48,022 nt of DNA from an uncultured Bacteroidales bacterium (GTDB lineage: Bacteria; Bacteroidota; Bacteroidia; Bacteroidales; UBA932): positions 1 through 48,022 of the forward strand of contig CASEOO010000042.1 of the NCBI GenBank assembly GCA_949289565.1. The letters run 5' to 3'. Made by a program: the position numbers and the translations under genes. The notes beneath the pieces are model-generated. The model worked only from the letters and a program-made list of their open reading frames with translations, was not told the origin of the DNA and searched no databases. This document shows, piece after piece, positions 14,835-23,353 of the stretch (positions within the stretch are counted from its first letter, which is position 1; every line of letters starts with the position of its first letter).

Positions 14835-16064
14835 ATGAAAGGATCTGCATTTCTGAAAGACACTTACAGCAGTCTTGACAGCAAGTCTAAATATGTTGTA
14901 TTCAAAATCAAGAAATCCAGCTGGAAATTCTGGGCGGTTATAGCGGCGGTGCTTGCCGCTCTCGTGGCGCTGATAGTCTGGCTCACCAGGCCGGAACCTC
15001 CCAAGGAAGACATACCTGTCGTCATGACAGAGACAGTTTCCACTCAGGATGTCGAGCTTTATGGGGAATATCCGGGCACAATACGCGCCCAGCAGTTTGT
15101 CGAAGTCCGTGCACGTGTCGAAGGGTATCTGGAGAACATGCTTTTCGAGGAGGGTACATATGTCGAGAAAAATCAGGTTCTCTTCATCATAGACCCTCGC
15201 CAGTATCAGGCCCAGGCTGACAGGGCGAAGGCTCTTCTGGAAAAAAGCAAGGCTCTGGCGCAGAAAGCGGAACGCGACCTGAACCGCATACGCCCGCTTT
15301 TTGAGCAGAATGCGGCCAGCCAGCTTGACCTTGACAACGCCATAGCCGCATATGAAAGCGCCAAGGCCGAAGTCCTTATGAGCGAAGCTGACTTGAAACA
15401 GGACGAACTGGCACTTAGCTATACTATTGTACGTTCACCTATAAGCGGTTACATAAGTGAAAGGCATGTCGATATCGGCACTCTTGTAGGGCCAGGCGGC
15501 CAGTCTCTGCTGGCCAATGTCGTCAAGAGCGACACTGTGGACGTCGAATTCAAGATGACCGACCTCGACTACCAGATCAGCAAGGACCGGAATGTAAATA
15601 TCGGCCAGAAAGATTCCACGCGTAAATGGGACCCGTATGTCACTATAACCATGGCAGACAAGTCTGTCTATAAATACAAGGGACTGGTGGATTTCGCTGA
15701 CCCGCAGGTGGACTCCCGTTCCGGTACATTCTCGGTACGTGCAGAGATGCCTAATCCTGACCATGACCTGCTGCCAGGCCAGTTTACAAATGTCACGCTC
15801 CTTCTCGATGTGAGGGAAGATGCGGTGGTCGTGCCGTCCAAAGCTATCATTACCGAGAAGAGCGGAGCATATATTTTCGTGCTTCGCAATGACGGCATTG
15901 CCGAGAAACGTTTCATCGAGCTTGGCCCGGAGACAGGAAACAAGACCGTTGTGGAGAGGGGGCTCCTCCCTGGGGAACAGATAGTCGTCGAAGGATATCA
16001 CAAACTTTCGCACGGGCAGAAAGCCCGCACGGCAGATGCACCAGAGGCCTCTGCAGAAAATTAA
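14835..16064 (+). CDS. RND efflux periplasmic adaptor (AcrA/MexA family)
   Basis: A 409-residue membrane-fusion protein: one N-terminal membrane segment (about 31-50), then EVRARVEGYLENMLFEEG (first lipoyl half). The alpha-helical hairpin follows (about 125-190, rich in Ala, Lys and Glu), then the second lipoyl half (RSPISGYISERHVDIG), a beta-barrel, and VVPSKAI near the membrane-proximal end. It lacks a lipobox, so it is held by the membrane segment. ATG 14835 is preferred over an upstream TTG lying within a TAAATTTG promoter box (14800-14807). It links the RND pump encoded 6 nt downstream to the outer-membrane channel. Confidence 0.9.
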   Translation: MKGSAFLKDTYSSLDSKSKYVVFKIKKSSWKFWAVIAAVLAALVALIVWLTRPEPPKEDIPVVMTETVSTQDVELYGEYPGTIRAQQFVEVRARVEGYLENMLFEEGTYVEKNQVLFIIDPRQYQAQADRAKALLEKSKALAQKAERDLNRIRPLFEQNAASQLDLDNAIAAYESAKAEVLMSEADLKQDELALSYTIVRSPISGYISERHVDIGTLVGPGGQSLLANVVKSDTVDVEFKMTDLDYQISKDRNVNIGQKDSTRKWDPYVTITMADKSVYKYKGLVDFADPQVDSRSGTFSVRAEMPNPDHDLLPGQFTNVTLLLDVREDAVVVPSKAIITEKSGAYIFVLRNDGIAEKRFIELGPETGNKTVVERGLLPGEQIVVEGYHKLSHGQKARTADAPEASAEN

Positions 16065-16070
16065 CATGGT

Positions 16071-19000
16071 ATGAAATCAGATTTTTTTATAGACAGACCG
16101 GTCTTCTCGACTGTTATTTCCGTCATCATAGTGCTGGTGGGCATCATCGGACTTGCGCTTTTGCCTGTTGACCAGTATCCGAACATCGTTCCTCCGGTAG
16201 TCAGGGTCACTGCTTCATATCCTGGAGCCAGTGCACAGACTGTAGCCCAGGCCGTGGCTACCCCTATAGAGCAGGAACTCAACGGAACGCCTGGCATGCT
16301 GTACATGGAGTCCAAGAACACGAACTCCGGAAGCTTTACAGCCAATATTACATTTGATATATCCAGCAATCCGGACCTTGCCGCCGTAGAGGTGCAGAAC
16401 AGGGTGAAGCAGGCCGAAGCCAGGCTTCCGGTGGAAGTGGTGCAGAACGGCATATCTGTGGAGAAGGTGGCTGCAAACAAGCTGGTGACAGTCACTCTTC
16501 TCACTGACGACCCGAAATTCGATGAAATATACTTGAGCAACTATGCGACGCTGAATGTCCTCGACATGCTCAGGCGAGTGCCAGGGGTAGGGCGTGTATC
16601 CAATGTCGGCAGCCGTTATTACGCTATGCAGATATGGGTGCAGCCAGACAAGCTGGCCAGCCTCGGGCTTACAGTGCAAGACTTGCAGAAAGCTCTTAAA
16701 GACCAGAACCGAGAATCTGCTGCAGGAGTTCTCGGGCAGCAGCCTATCGAAAATGTGGATGTCACCATTCCTATTACCGCCACCGGCAGGCTGTCGTCTG
16801 TGAGCCAGTTTGAGAATATAGTCATCAGGGCAGGGCAGGATGGTTCTATCATCAGGTTGAAAGATGTAGCCAGAGTCTCGCTGGAGGCCCAGTCCTACAA
16901 TACCGAGAGCGGAATCAACGGCGGAAATGCCGCTGTGATGGATGTCTATATGCTTCCTGGCGCGAATGCCCTCGAAGTGGCGGAAAACGTGAAAAAGGAG
17001 ATGGAGGAAATCTCCAAGTCATTCCCGGAAGGCATCACATATGATATACCTTTCGATATGACCACTTATATCTCGGAGTCTATACATCATGTTTACCGGA
17101 CGTTGTTCGAGGCGCTTCTGCTGGTGATACTTGTGGTCTTCCTCTCCCTTCAGAGCTGGAGAGCCACACTTATTCCGGCTATTGCAGTGCCTATCTCCCT
17201 GATCGGAACTTTCGGCATCATGCTTATATTCGGGTTCTCTCTGAACATGATGACTCTGCTGGGGCTTATTCTGGCTATCGGTATTGTGGTGGATGACGCC
17301 ATAGTGGTGGTGGAGAACGTGGACCGGATCATGAGGGAGGAACATCTCTCCCCTTACGAAGCCACCAAGAAAGCCATGCAGGGAATCGGGGGAGCGCTTA
17401 TTGCGATGTCGCTTGTGCTCTGTGCCGTATTCGTGCCGGTGAGCTTCCTGTCAGGCATCACCGGGCTGCTTTTCAGGCAATTCACAGTCACTATAGCCGT
17501 TTCTGTCATCATCTCTACGATAGTGGCTCTGACACTGAGCCCTGTGATGTGCTCGCTTTTCCTCAAACCGCCTCGGCCAGATGAAAAGAAAAACATCGTT
17601 TTCAGAAAGATAAACGACGGGCTGGCGTCAGGAAATAAATTCTATGAGAAAATGATCCGTGCCTGCTTGCATCACAGAAGGAGGACTGTGGCATTCTTCG
17701 GCATAGCTGTCATAGCCATATGGGTGTTTTCCCGCCTCGTGCCGAGCAGCTTCATCCCGAAGGAGGACCAAGGTTACTTCACTGTGGAGCTGGAACTTCC
17801 TGTAGGCGCGACGCTTGAAAGGACGAGAATTATTACAGAAAGGGCCATGGACTTCCTGATGAGACAGCCAGATGTGCAGTATGTGCTGAATGTCACTGGC
17901 TCCAGCCCGCGTGTCGGAAGCAACCAGTCGAACAGCCAGCTTACTGTGATACTCAAGCCATGGAAAGAAAGGAAGGAGACAGACATAAACAAGACGATGG
18001 AGGCAGTGAGGGATTCCTTGTCAGTGTATCCTGAGAGCAAAGTCTACCTGAGCACGCCGGCAGTCATCCCTGGACTGGGTACGTCCGGAGGTTTTTCCAT
18101 GGTGCTTGAAGCCAGGGGAGACGCGACATACGAGCAGCTTCAGGCGGCTGCCGACACCCTTATGTACTATGCTTCGCAACGCAAGGAGTTTACTGGTCTG
18201 TCGACCAATGTCACAAAGGACATCCCTCAGCTGTTTTTCGATGCAGACCGTGACAAGATTCAGATGATAGGAGTGCCTCTTGCTGACGTTTTCTCCACCC
18301 TGAAAGCTTTCACCGGGTCCATTTATGTGAATGACTTCAATATGTTCAACCGAGTCTACCGTGTCTATATACAGGCTGACGCACCATACAGGGCTCATAA
18401 AGACAATCTGAACCTCTTCTTCGTGAAAAGTTCGAACGGGACCATGGTCCCTGTCAATGCCCTCGGAAGCACTGAGTACACCACTGGCCCTGGCACCATA
18501 AACAGATTCAATATGTATTATGCCATAACTGTCAATGGCGAAGCCTCACATGGCTACAGTTCCGGCCAGGCGATGGATCTGCTGGAAAGCCTGGCCAGGG
18601 AGCATCTGCCGGACAATATAGGCATAGAGTGGAGCGGGCTTTCATATCAGGAGAAGAAGGAAGGAGGGCAGACTGGCGTAGTTCTCGGCCTGGCATTGCT
18701 TTTTGTATTCCTCTTCCTGGCCGCGCAGTATGAAAGCTGGTCTATTCCTGTTGCAGTGCTGCTGACCTTGCCTATTGCGATAGCCGGTGCATATATGGGA
18801 GTCTGGATTTTAGGATATGAGAGCAATGTATACTTCCTGATCGGCCTGGTTATGCTCGTAGGACTTGTAGCGAAGAATGCCATTCTTATTGTGGAGTTCG
18901 CAAAAGAGGAGGTCGAGAAGGGCAAGCCTCTCGAAGAGGCGGCCGTCACAGCCGCCCATCTGAGGTTCAGGCCTATCGTTATGACGTCGCTGGCCTTTAT

Positions 19001-20615
19001 CCTCGGCATGCTGCCTCTTGTATTTGCCACCGGGCCAGGTTCTGCCAGCCGTCAGGACATCGGCACAGGCGTGTTCTTCGGAATGATAGTGGCGATTACT
19101 GTCGGTATAGTATATGTGCCGTTCTTCTTTGTCCAGATTTATAAATTGAAAAGGAAAATGTCGAGAAAGAAAAAACATTCCTCCGGCGCAGCATTGGCGA
19201 TAGCCGCTCTGGTCATGGCTGGAGGCATGGGAGTTTCATGCTCTCCGGCAAAGCATTGCGCCTCTCCTCAGCTGGATCTTCCTGAGGAATTCATGGCTTC
19301 GGATGCTGCGGACACTTTGACATGGGCCGATGTGGAATGGTGGAAAATATATCCGGATACGACACTGCAGAGCCTTATAAAGGATGCTTTGGAATACAAC
19401 AAGGACATGCTCGCGGCCGCCGAGCGCCTGAGGGAGATGGAATATCGCTACAAGATACAGCGTTCTGAACTGTGGCCGTCGATTTCGGCAAGGGTTTACG
19501 GGGAAAATGAATATACGAACTATTCAGGTCACGATCCGGCTGATGACCCTGTCGCGAGTGTTCTGGGCCGTTTCTCATGGGAGATAGATTTGTGGGGGCA
19601 TCTCAGATGGGCCAGCAAGGAGAAACTTGCAGAATATTTTGCCAGCGTGGAAGCGCAGAGGGCCCTGAAGATATCGTTGATAGCAGAAGTTGCGAACGCT
19701 TATTTTGATTTGCAGGCTCTCGACAATGAACTGCTCATTGTGCGCAGGACTCTGCAGACCAGGGATGAAGGTGTCCAGAAGGCAAAGCTCAGGCTTGATG
19801 GCGGGTTGACTTCGGATATCCCGTATCAGCAGGCGCTGGTGGAGCGTGCGACCACTGCCGCCCTGGTCCCGGAACTGGAGAGAGAGGTCGCTGTCAAGGA
19901 GAGCGACCTGGCTTTCCTGACAGGATCCTATCCGAAGCATATTGAAAGGTCGCGCATTCCTCTGGAACTCTCGTACAGGAAAGAGATTCCGGTGGGTGTC
20001 CCGTCACAGCTGCTGACACGCAGGCCGGATTTGAGGCAGGCTGAGCAGAATCTGCGGGCGGCCGAAGCCGCTGTAGGGGTGGCCCAGGCTGAGCGTTTCC
20101 CTGTTTTTGAAATTTCATTCAATGGAGGCACTGAGACTAACACATTGGCGAATATTGTCAAAGCTCCGTATTATTATCTGCTGGGAAATTTGACGGCCCC
20201 GATTTTCGAGTTTGGAAAAAGACGTGCGAACTTCAAGGCGTCCATTGCCGCGTATAACCAGGCCCGGTATGATTATGAAAAAGATGTCCTCCAGGCTTTC
20301 AAGGAGGTGTATGATGCGATAGTCAGCTACAATACCGCAGTAGAGAACACCAGTTTGAAATTCGACCTGCAGGAGGCTTCCAAGCAGTATGTGGCCTTGG
20401 CAAATCTGCAATATATAAACGGAGCCATCAGCTATATGGATGTGCTGGATGCCCAGAGGGCATATTTCAGCTCGCAGGTGGAGCTGAGCAATGCCATTAT
20501 GCAGGAATACAAAGTCCTGGTGGATTTGTACAAGGCTTTGGGCGGAGGCTGGAACCAGCCTGATCCGCAGGCTTTATCTGAAGCCAATGACGGCTCAGAC
20601 GGTGCAGGAAATTAA
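16071..20615 (+). CDS. RND pump fused in frame to an outer-membrane factor
   Basis: One 1,514-residue frame holds two proteins that are normally separate. Residues 1-1029 are a complete AcrB-type pump: first helix FFIDRPVFSTVISV, the Asp-Asp pair in TM4 (GIVVDDAIVVVENV) and the TM10 lysine (GLVAKNAILIVEF). Residues 1030-1514 are a complete OprM/NodT-type channel with its own lipoprotein signal: MSRKKKHSS, a hydrophobic stretch, then GVSC with Cys1057. ATG 19158, preceded by AAGGA, could start the channel separately. Either the polyprotein is cut at the lipobox, or internal initiation makes the channel, or both stay linked. With the adaptor upstream this is a full tripartite exporter. Confidence 0.9.
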   Translation: MKSDFFIDRPVFSTVISVIIVLVGIIGLALLPVDQYPNIVPPVVRVTASYPGASAQTVAQAVATPIEQELNGTPGMLYMESKNTNSGSFTANITFDISSNPDLAAVEVQNRVKQAEARLPVEVVQNGISVEKVAANKLVTVTLLTDDPKFDEIYLSNYATLNVLDMLRRVPGVGRVSNVGSRYYAMQIWVQPDKLASLGLTVQDLQKALKDQNRESAAGVLGQQPIENVDVTIPITATGRLSSVSQFENIVIRAGQDGSIIRLKDVARVSLEAQSYNTESGINGGNAAVMDVYMLPGANALEVAENVKKEMEEISKSFPEGITYDIPFDMTTYISESIHHVYRTLFEALLLVILVVFLSLQSWRATLIPAIAVPISLIGTFGIMLIFGFSLNMMTLLGLILAIGIVVDDAIVVVENVDRIMREEHLSPYEATKKAMQGIGGALIAMSLVLCAVFVPVSFLSGITGLLFRQFTVTIAVSVIISTIVALTLSPVMCSLFLKPPRPDEKKNIVFRKINDGLASGNKFYEKMIRACLHHRRRTVAFFGIAVIAIWVFSRLVPSSFIPKEDQGYFTVELELPVGATLERTRIITERAMDFLMRQPDVQYVLNVTGSSPRVGSNQSNSQLTVILKPWKERKETDINKTMEAVRDSLSVYPESKVYLSTPAVIPGLGTSGGFSMVLEARGDATYEQLQAAADTLMYYASQRKEFTGLSTNVTKDIPQLFFDADRDKIQMIGVPLADVFSTLKAFTGSIYVNDFNMFNRVYRVYIQADAPYRAHKDNLNLFFVKSSNGTMVPVNALGSTEYTTGPGTINRFNMYYAITVNGEASHGYSSGQAMDLLESLAREHLPDNIGIEWSGLSYQEKKEGGQTGVVLGLALLFVFLFLAAQYESWSIPVAVLLTLPIAIAGAYMGVWILGYESNVYFLIGLVMLVGLVAKNAILIVEFAKEEVEKGKPLEEAAVTAAHLRFRPIVMTSLAFILGMLPLVFATGPGSASRQDIGTGVFFGMIVAITVGIVYVPFFFVQIYKLKRKMSRKKKHSSGAALAIAALVMAGGMGVSCSPAKHCASPQLDLPEEFMASDAADTLTWADVEWWKIYPDTTLQSLIKDALEYNKDMLAAAERLREMEYRYKIQRSELWPSISARVYGENEYTNYSGHDPADDPVASVLGRFSWEIDLWGHLRWASKEKLAEYFASVEAQRALKISLIAEVANAYFDLQALDNELLIVRRTLQTRDEGVQKAKLRLDGGLTSDIPYQQALVERATTAALVPELEREVAVKESDLAFLTGSYPKHIERSRIPLELSYRKEIPVGVPSQLLTRRPDLRQAEQNLRAAEAAVGVAQAERFPVFEISFNGGTETNTLANIVKAPYYYLLGNLTAPIFEFGKRRANFKASIAAYNQARYDYEKDVLQAFKEVYDAIVSYNTAVENTSLKFDLQEASKQYVALANLQYINGAISYMDVLDAQRAYFSSQVELSNAIMQEYKVLVDLYKALGGGWNQPDPQALSEANDGSDGAGN

Positions 20616-20644
20616 TTTCAACTGCATGGAACTGAAAAAATTGA

Positions 20645-20654
20645 GGGGGGGGGG
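20645..20654 (+). repeat. homopolymer of ten G
   Basis: Ten consecutive G bases lie 29 nt after the stop of the RND fusion gene and 143 nt before nhaC. The G-run could pair with the C-rich stretch near 20670-20680 as a weak stem. Such runs are prone to slippage in replication and sequencing. Confidence 0.8.
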
Positions 20655-20767
20655 AAACTATCTGACATTCCCGCCTCCCTCGGACAACACACATTTCATA
20701 TGTTTATGTACAGTGCCGGCGCTGATCAATAAACATTCAAATTTAAGAAAATTTTGTGTGATTTAAG

Positions 20768-20775
20768 TAATTTTG
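20768..20775 (+). promoter_or_regulatory. promoter box of nhaC
   Basis: TAATTTTG ends 22 nt before ATG 20798. No clear TTTG element is seen 19-21 nt upstream. Confidence 0.45.
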
Positions 20776-20797
20776 CCTGTCAAATATTTGTTAATCT

Positions 20798-22093
20798 ATG
20801 AAAATAGGACGCAACGGGAAAATGAACGGGTGGCTGGCATTAAGCCCGCTGCTGCTTTTTCTGTGCATATATCTTGTCTCTTCTATAGCCGCATCTGATT
20901 TTTACAAGGTTCCGATAGCCGCCGCATTCCTTCTGGCTTCAGCATATGCACTTATTATCACACCGGCATCTGGCACTGAGAAAAGAATAGAGATATTTTC
21001 TGAAGGTGCAGGAAACAGGAATGTCCTTCTGATGATATGGATATTCGTTCTTGCAGGAGCCTTTGCCGGCACAGCTGAAGATATGGGCGCAATAGATTCA
21101 GCTGTGAATTTCACCTTAAGCATACTGCCGGGAAAGTTCCTGTATGCAGGGCTTTTTATAGCTTCCTGCTTCATATCCATGGCTATAGGCACGAGCGTTG
21201 GGACGATTGTCGCCCTGGTTCCGGTGGCGGCAGGAATTGCATCGGAAGCAGGGGCTGATGTGGCATTTGTTACAGCCATTGTTTCCGGAGGCGCATTTTT
21301 CGGTGACAACCTCTCATTCATTTCGGATACGACTATTGCGGCGACGCGGACCCAGGGATGTTCCATGTCCGACAAGTTCAGGGTGAATGTCGGCATTGTC
21401 GCTCCGGCGGCGCTTATAGTCACTGCGATTTATGTTGTGGCCGGACTGTCTTCAGGAGTGGACGTGGCCGCCGGTGATGTGAACGGGGTGAAATTAGTGC
21501 CTTATCTTCTGGTTATCGGGCTGGCTCTGGCTGGAGTGAATGTGGTGACGGTGCTTATGCTCGGGATATTGGCGAATGCCGTCATAGGATTTGCGTATGG
21601 CTCGTTTACATGGGTAGGCTGGCTGGCGTCGATAGGTGACGGCATAGGGTCGATGGGTGAACTGATTATAGTGACGATGCTGGCTGGAGGTATGCTGGAG
21701 GTTATCAGACACAACGGAGGTTTGGATTTCATCATTTCAGGCCTGACCAAGCGTATTTCAGGAAAACGAGGTGCTGAATTCAGTGTCGCCGCATTGGTGA
21801 GCCTTGCAAATTTGTGTACAGCGAACAATACCATAGCCATTATCACGACGGGGCGGATAGCTAAGGACATTTCTGAACGCTTCGGGCTGGACTCGAGGAA
21901 GACAGCCAGCATATTGGATACTTTTTCGTGCCTGGTGCAGGGGCTTATTCCTTATGGCGCCCAGCTGTTGATGGCTTCCGGTTTGTCTGGAGTTTCAGGC
22001 ATTTCCATTATCGGCTTTATGTATTATCCTCTCACAATGGGGCTCTGCGCCATTCTCTCCATTATTTTCCGCTATCCTCGCAAGTACAGCTAA
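20798..22093 (+). CDS. nhaC: NhaC-family Na+/H+ antiporter
   Basis: A 431-residue inner-membrane protein with about eleven hydrophobic segments. The signature GGAFFGDNLSFISDTTIAAT (about residues 165-184) is characteristic of NhaC. MAIGTSVGTIVALVP in an earlier helix and NLCTANNTIAIITTG in a later one also fit. It exchanges cytoplasmic Na+ for H+, or possibly transports another small substrate as some relatives do. It is preceded by its own TAATTTTG box and followed by a separate promoter for aroB, so it is probably a single-gene unit. Confidence 0.85.
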   Translation: MKIGRNGKMNGWLALSPLLLFLCIYLVSSIAASDFYKVPIAAAFLLASAYALIITPASGTEKRIEIFSEGAGNRNVLLMIWIFVLAGAFAGTAEDMGAIDSAVNFTLSILPGKFLYAGLFIASCFISMAIGTSVGTIVALVPVAAGIASEAGADVAFVTAIVSGGAFFGDNLSFISDTTIAATRTQGCSMSDKFRVNVGIVAPAALIVTAIYVVAGLSSGVDVAAGDVNGVKLVPYLLVIGLALAGVNVVTVLMLGILANAVIGFAYGSFTWVGWLASIGDGIGSMGELIIVTMLAGGMLEVIRHNGGLDFIISGLTKRISGKRGAEFSVAALVSLANLCTANNTIAIITTGRIAKDISERFGLDSRKTASILDTFSCLVQGLIPYGAQLLMASGLSGVSGISIIGFMYYPLTMGLCAILSIIFRYPRKYS

Positions 22094-22154
22094 TATAATA
22101 CGAATAATTGCTTTTAAAAGCGGCCTCAGTTTCAGATTATCGGGACAAATTAGT

Positions 22155-22162
22155 TATCTTTG
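22155..22162 (+). promoter_or_regulatory. promoter box of the aro cluster
   Basis: TATCTTTG with a TTTC near-match 21 nt upstream (22130-22133). It makes a TTG start for aroB at 22160 unlikely and points to ATG 22184. Confidence 0.55.
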
Positions 22163-22183
22163 TCTGGACTGGAATTTTTGTCG

Positions 22184-23299
22184 ATGGAAGATATTTGCAT
22201 TTATAATGGCGGGGAGGCGATCAGCCGGATAGTTTTCGGACAGAAGCTGTCCGGGGTGACGGGGGCGTTCGCTCATTGCACCGGAAGCGCACAGACGCTG
22301 CCGGTGTACATGATATATGACAGGAATGTGGAAGCGTTTGCATCAGAGGCGGAGGCTGTTCTTTCTGGTGAGCCTGGACTGAAATTCTGCGGAAAATACG
22401 GCGTGGAAGCGTCTGAGGAAAACAAGACGATGGCATCTGTGCTAGGCATGAACGGATGGCTTCTGGAAAACGGCGCTGACAGGAATGCCATGATTCTGGC
22501 CATAGGCGGCGGTATCACTACGGATATGGCAGGATTTGCTGCTTCAATATATAAAAGGGGGGTGCGTTTTGCATATATCCCGACTACCCTGCTGTCTCAA
22601 GTGGATGCGGCCATAGGAGGGAAGACGGGGGTGAATTACGACTCATACAAGAATATGATAGGAGTTATCCGCCAGCCGGAATTCACGTTTATCTGCCCGG
22701 AAGTGCTGGATACTCTGCCAGTCAGAGACTTCCTTTCAGGTGCTGCGGAACTGGTGAAGTCCTTCCTGATAGAAGACGGAGGGTGGTATCGCAGATCAGT
22801 GGATTTCTTGTCCAGGTTTCATGAAGCCGCTGACAAGCCGGCCTTTCTGAAAACTGGAAGGGCTGAACTTCTGGAGCTTATTCATGCCGCCGATTCTGTT
22901 AAGGCCGGCGTAGTTTCCCGCGACCAGTTCGAAACAGGGGAGCGGCGCAAACTGAATCTGGGCCACACATTCGCCCATGCTATAGAAAAAAATGCCAGAG
23001 AAGCCGGAGATGACATCACGCACGGCGAGGCAGTTTCGATGGGAATGGTGATGGCCGCCAGGCTTTCGACCAGAGCGGGACTTGCCGAAAAAGGCTTCCC
23101 AGAGGCGCTGGAGACTGATTTCCGCAATGCCGGGCTTCCTGTTGACTGCCCGTATCCGGTACAGGCGCTTGTCGATGCTATGTCAAAAGACAAGAAAGCT
23201 GAAAACGGGACTATACATTTCGTGCTGCTCTCGGCTCCGGGCTCGGTGGCGATATACGATATGACGGCATCTCATGCGGCGGAAATGCTTGCAATTTGA
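22184..23299 (+). CDS. aroB: 3-dehydroquinate synthase
   Basis: A 371-residue enzyme converting DAHP to 3-dehydroquinate, step two of the shikimate pathway, in the cytoplasm. The NAD site GGGITTDMAGFAAS is followed by RGVRFAYIPTTLLSQVDA and GGKTGVN. The metal ligands are Glu in GAAELVKS, His in LGHTFAHAIE and His in HGEAVSMGM. The start is ATG 22184 (MEDICIYNGG), about 20 nt after the promoter box. It is first of three same-strand shikimate genes; gaps of about 50-60 nt separate them, so they are probably one operon. Confidence 0.93.
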   Translation: MEDICIYNGGEAISRIVFGQKLSGVTGAFAHCTGSAQTLPVYMIYDRNVEAFASEAEAVLSGEPGLKFCGKYGVEASEENKTMASVLGMNGWLLENGADRNAMILAIGGGITTDMAGFAASIYKRGVRFAYIPTTLLSQVDAAIGGKTGVNYDSYKNMIGVIRQPEFTFICPEVLDTLPVRDFLSGAAELVKSFLIEDGGWYRRSVDFLSRFHEAADKPAFLKTGRAELLELIHAADSVKAGVVSRDQFETGERRKLNLGHTFAHAIEKNAREAGDDITHGEAVSMGMVMAARLSTRAGLAEKGFPEALETDFRNAGLPVDCPYPVQALVDAMSKDKKAENGTIHFVLLSAPGSVAIYDMTASHAAEMLAI

Positions 23300-23353
23300 T
23301 AACCATATCCGGGTACGAGAACATTGGCGGGCCCGGAAATATATAATGACATT

